Part shown: positions 31,758 to 32,329 of the stretch, one piece after another
Position numbering within the stretch: the first letter of the stretch is position 1
Layout: every line of letters starts with the position of its first letter
Source of the DNA: DASZGI01 sp035938995
GTDB lineage: Bacteria; Actinomycetota; Actinomycetes; Streptomycetales; Catenulisporaceae
Reading direction: 5' to 3'
Assembly (NCBI RefSeq): GCF_035938995.1
Contig: NZ_DASZGI010000156.1
Span: forward strand, 1-32,329
DNA length: 32,329 nucleotides
Notes under the pieces: generated by a model
Told to the model about the DNA's origin: nothing
Databases searched by the model: none
Seen by the model: the letters and a program-made list of their open reading frames with translations, nothing else
Position numbers and translations under genes: made by a program

Positions 31758-32327
31758 ATGGCAGGCGCCGTTGCCACCCAGATCCCCGGCTACACCGTCG
31801 GCACCTGGAAGATCGACCAGGCCCACTCGGACGTGTCGTTCACCGTCCGCCACCTGATGGTCAGCAAGGTGCGCGGCAACTTCCGCTCCTTCGAGGGCAC
31901 GCTGGTCACCGCCGAGGACCCGCAGAACAGCTCCGTCACCGCCACGATCCAGCTCGACTCGATCGACACCAACCAGGAGCAGCGCAACGCGCACATCCGC
32001 TCCGCCGACTTCTTCGAGGTCGAGAAGTACCCGGTGATGACCTACCGCTCCACCGGCGTCCGCCCCGACGGTCACGACTGGATCGTCGACGGCGAGCTGA
32101 CCCTGAAGGGCGTGACCAAGCAAGTCCCGCTGAAGCTCGAGCTCAACGGCTTCGGCCCGGACGCCTACGGCGGCACCCGCGCCGGATTCACCGCCAAGGC
32201 CGAGATCAACCGCAGCGACTTCGGCGTGAGCTGGAACGCCAACCTCGACGGCGGCGGCGTCGTGATCAGCGAGAAGGTGCAGATCCTGCTCGAGATCGAG
32301 GCGGTCCTCGACAAGGACGCCGAGTAA
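31758..32327 (+). CDS. YceI family lipid-binding-fold protein
   Basis: A 189-aa lipocalin-like YceI protein. The signature start YTVGTWKIDQAHSDVSFTVR is followed by HLMVSKVRGNFRSFEGTLV, SIDTNQEQRNAHIRSADFFE, YPVMTYRSTGVRP and ELTLKGVTKQVPLKLEL, ending in INRSDFGVSWNANL and VQILLEIEAV. No signal peptide is present, as in the cytoplasmic actinobacterial members. These proteins bind isoprenoid-type lipids and often respond to stress. GAGGAGG (31745-31751) lies 6 bases before the ATG, and the stop TAA is just inside the window. It has its own promoter and is probably separate from the CHAT operon. Confidence 0.95.
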   Translation: MAGAVATQIPGYTVGTWKIDQAHSDVSFTVRHLMVSKVRGNFRSFEGTLVTAEDPQNSSVTATIQLDSIDTNQEQRNAHIRSADFFEVEKYPVMTYRSTGVRPDGHDWIVDGELTLKGVTKQVPLKLELNGFGPDAYGGTRAGFTAKAEINRSDFGVSWNANLDGGGVVISEKVQILLEIEAVLDKDAE

Positions 32328-32329
32328 GA

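Overview
The window is very GC-rich with strong third-position G/C bias, GTG as well as ATG starts, purine-rich Shine-Dalgarno sites and actinobacterial protein families. It most likely comes from a filamentous actinomycete of the Streptomyces/Catenulispora type. All assignments below come from reading the sequence by eye, with no database search.

Left flank (1-8785): accessory metabolism and regulation. A PadR regulator is translationally coupled to a partial HAAS-type protein on the minus strand. A large secreted GH3 glycoside hydrolase ends in fascin-like repeats and is followed, after a strong hairpin, by a ROK-family regulator. Then come an ASCH/PUA-like small protein and an unrecognised 183-aa protein (minus), and an SMP-30/gluconolactonase-like protein (plus). 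The SMP-30 gene is preceded by a tiny ORF with a perfect ribosome binding site. A 22-bp perfect hairpin separates this flank from the next region.

Centre (8786-25522): an extracellular/cytoplasmic contractile injection system (eCIS) of the actinobacterial type. Twelve minus-strand genes run right to left from 22213 to 8786. In order they encode a Pvc16/DUF4255-type protein, an 11-mer-repeat Gly/Ala protein, the sheath, tube 1, a tail-chaperone-like protein, a DUF6760-like protein, a 724-aa disordered protein, tube 2, a LysM baseplate protein (Afp7-like), a VgrG-like spike, a gp25-like protein, a gpJ-like baseplate protein, a tail protein I-like protein and finally a zinc-ribbon membrane protein (fourteen genes in all, counting both ends). 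Junctions are overlapping or only a few bases apart, except one 104-bp gap before the sheath. Diverging from this operon are a single-pass membrane protein with NEW3-like domains and an overlapping secreted Ig-like protein. A LuxR-family regulator follows on the minus strand. No AAA+ ATPase, classical tape-measure, PAAR tip or tail-fibre gene is visible here.

Right flank (25771-31557): a compact plus-strand operon of an intracellular S8 (subtilisin-like) protease, a sigma-70/ECF-like factor, a small unrecognised protein and a TPR-CHAT (caspase/separase-like) protease, all with visible catalytic residues. It sits divergent from the LuxR gene and beside the eCIS locus, which suggests a protease-plus-injection module that could act in regulated cell death or stress response. 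That link is inference. The window ends with a YceI-family protein that has a recognisable promoter.
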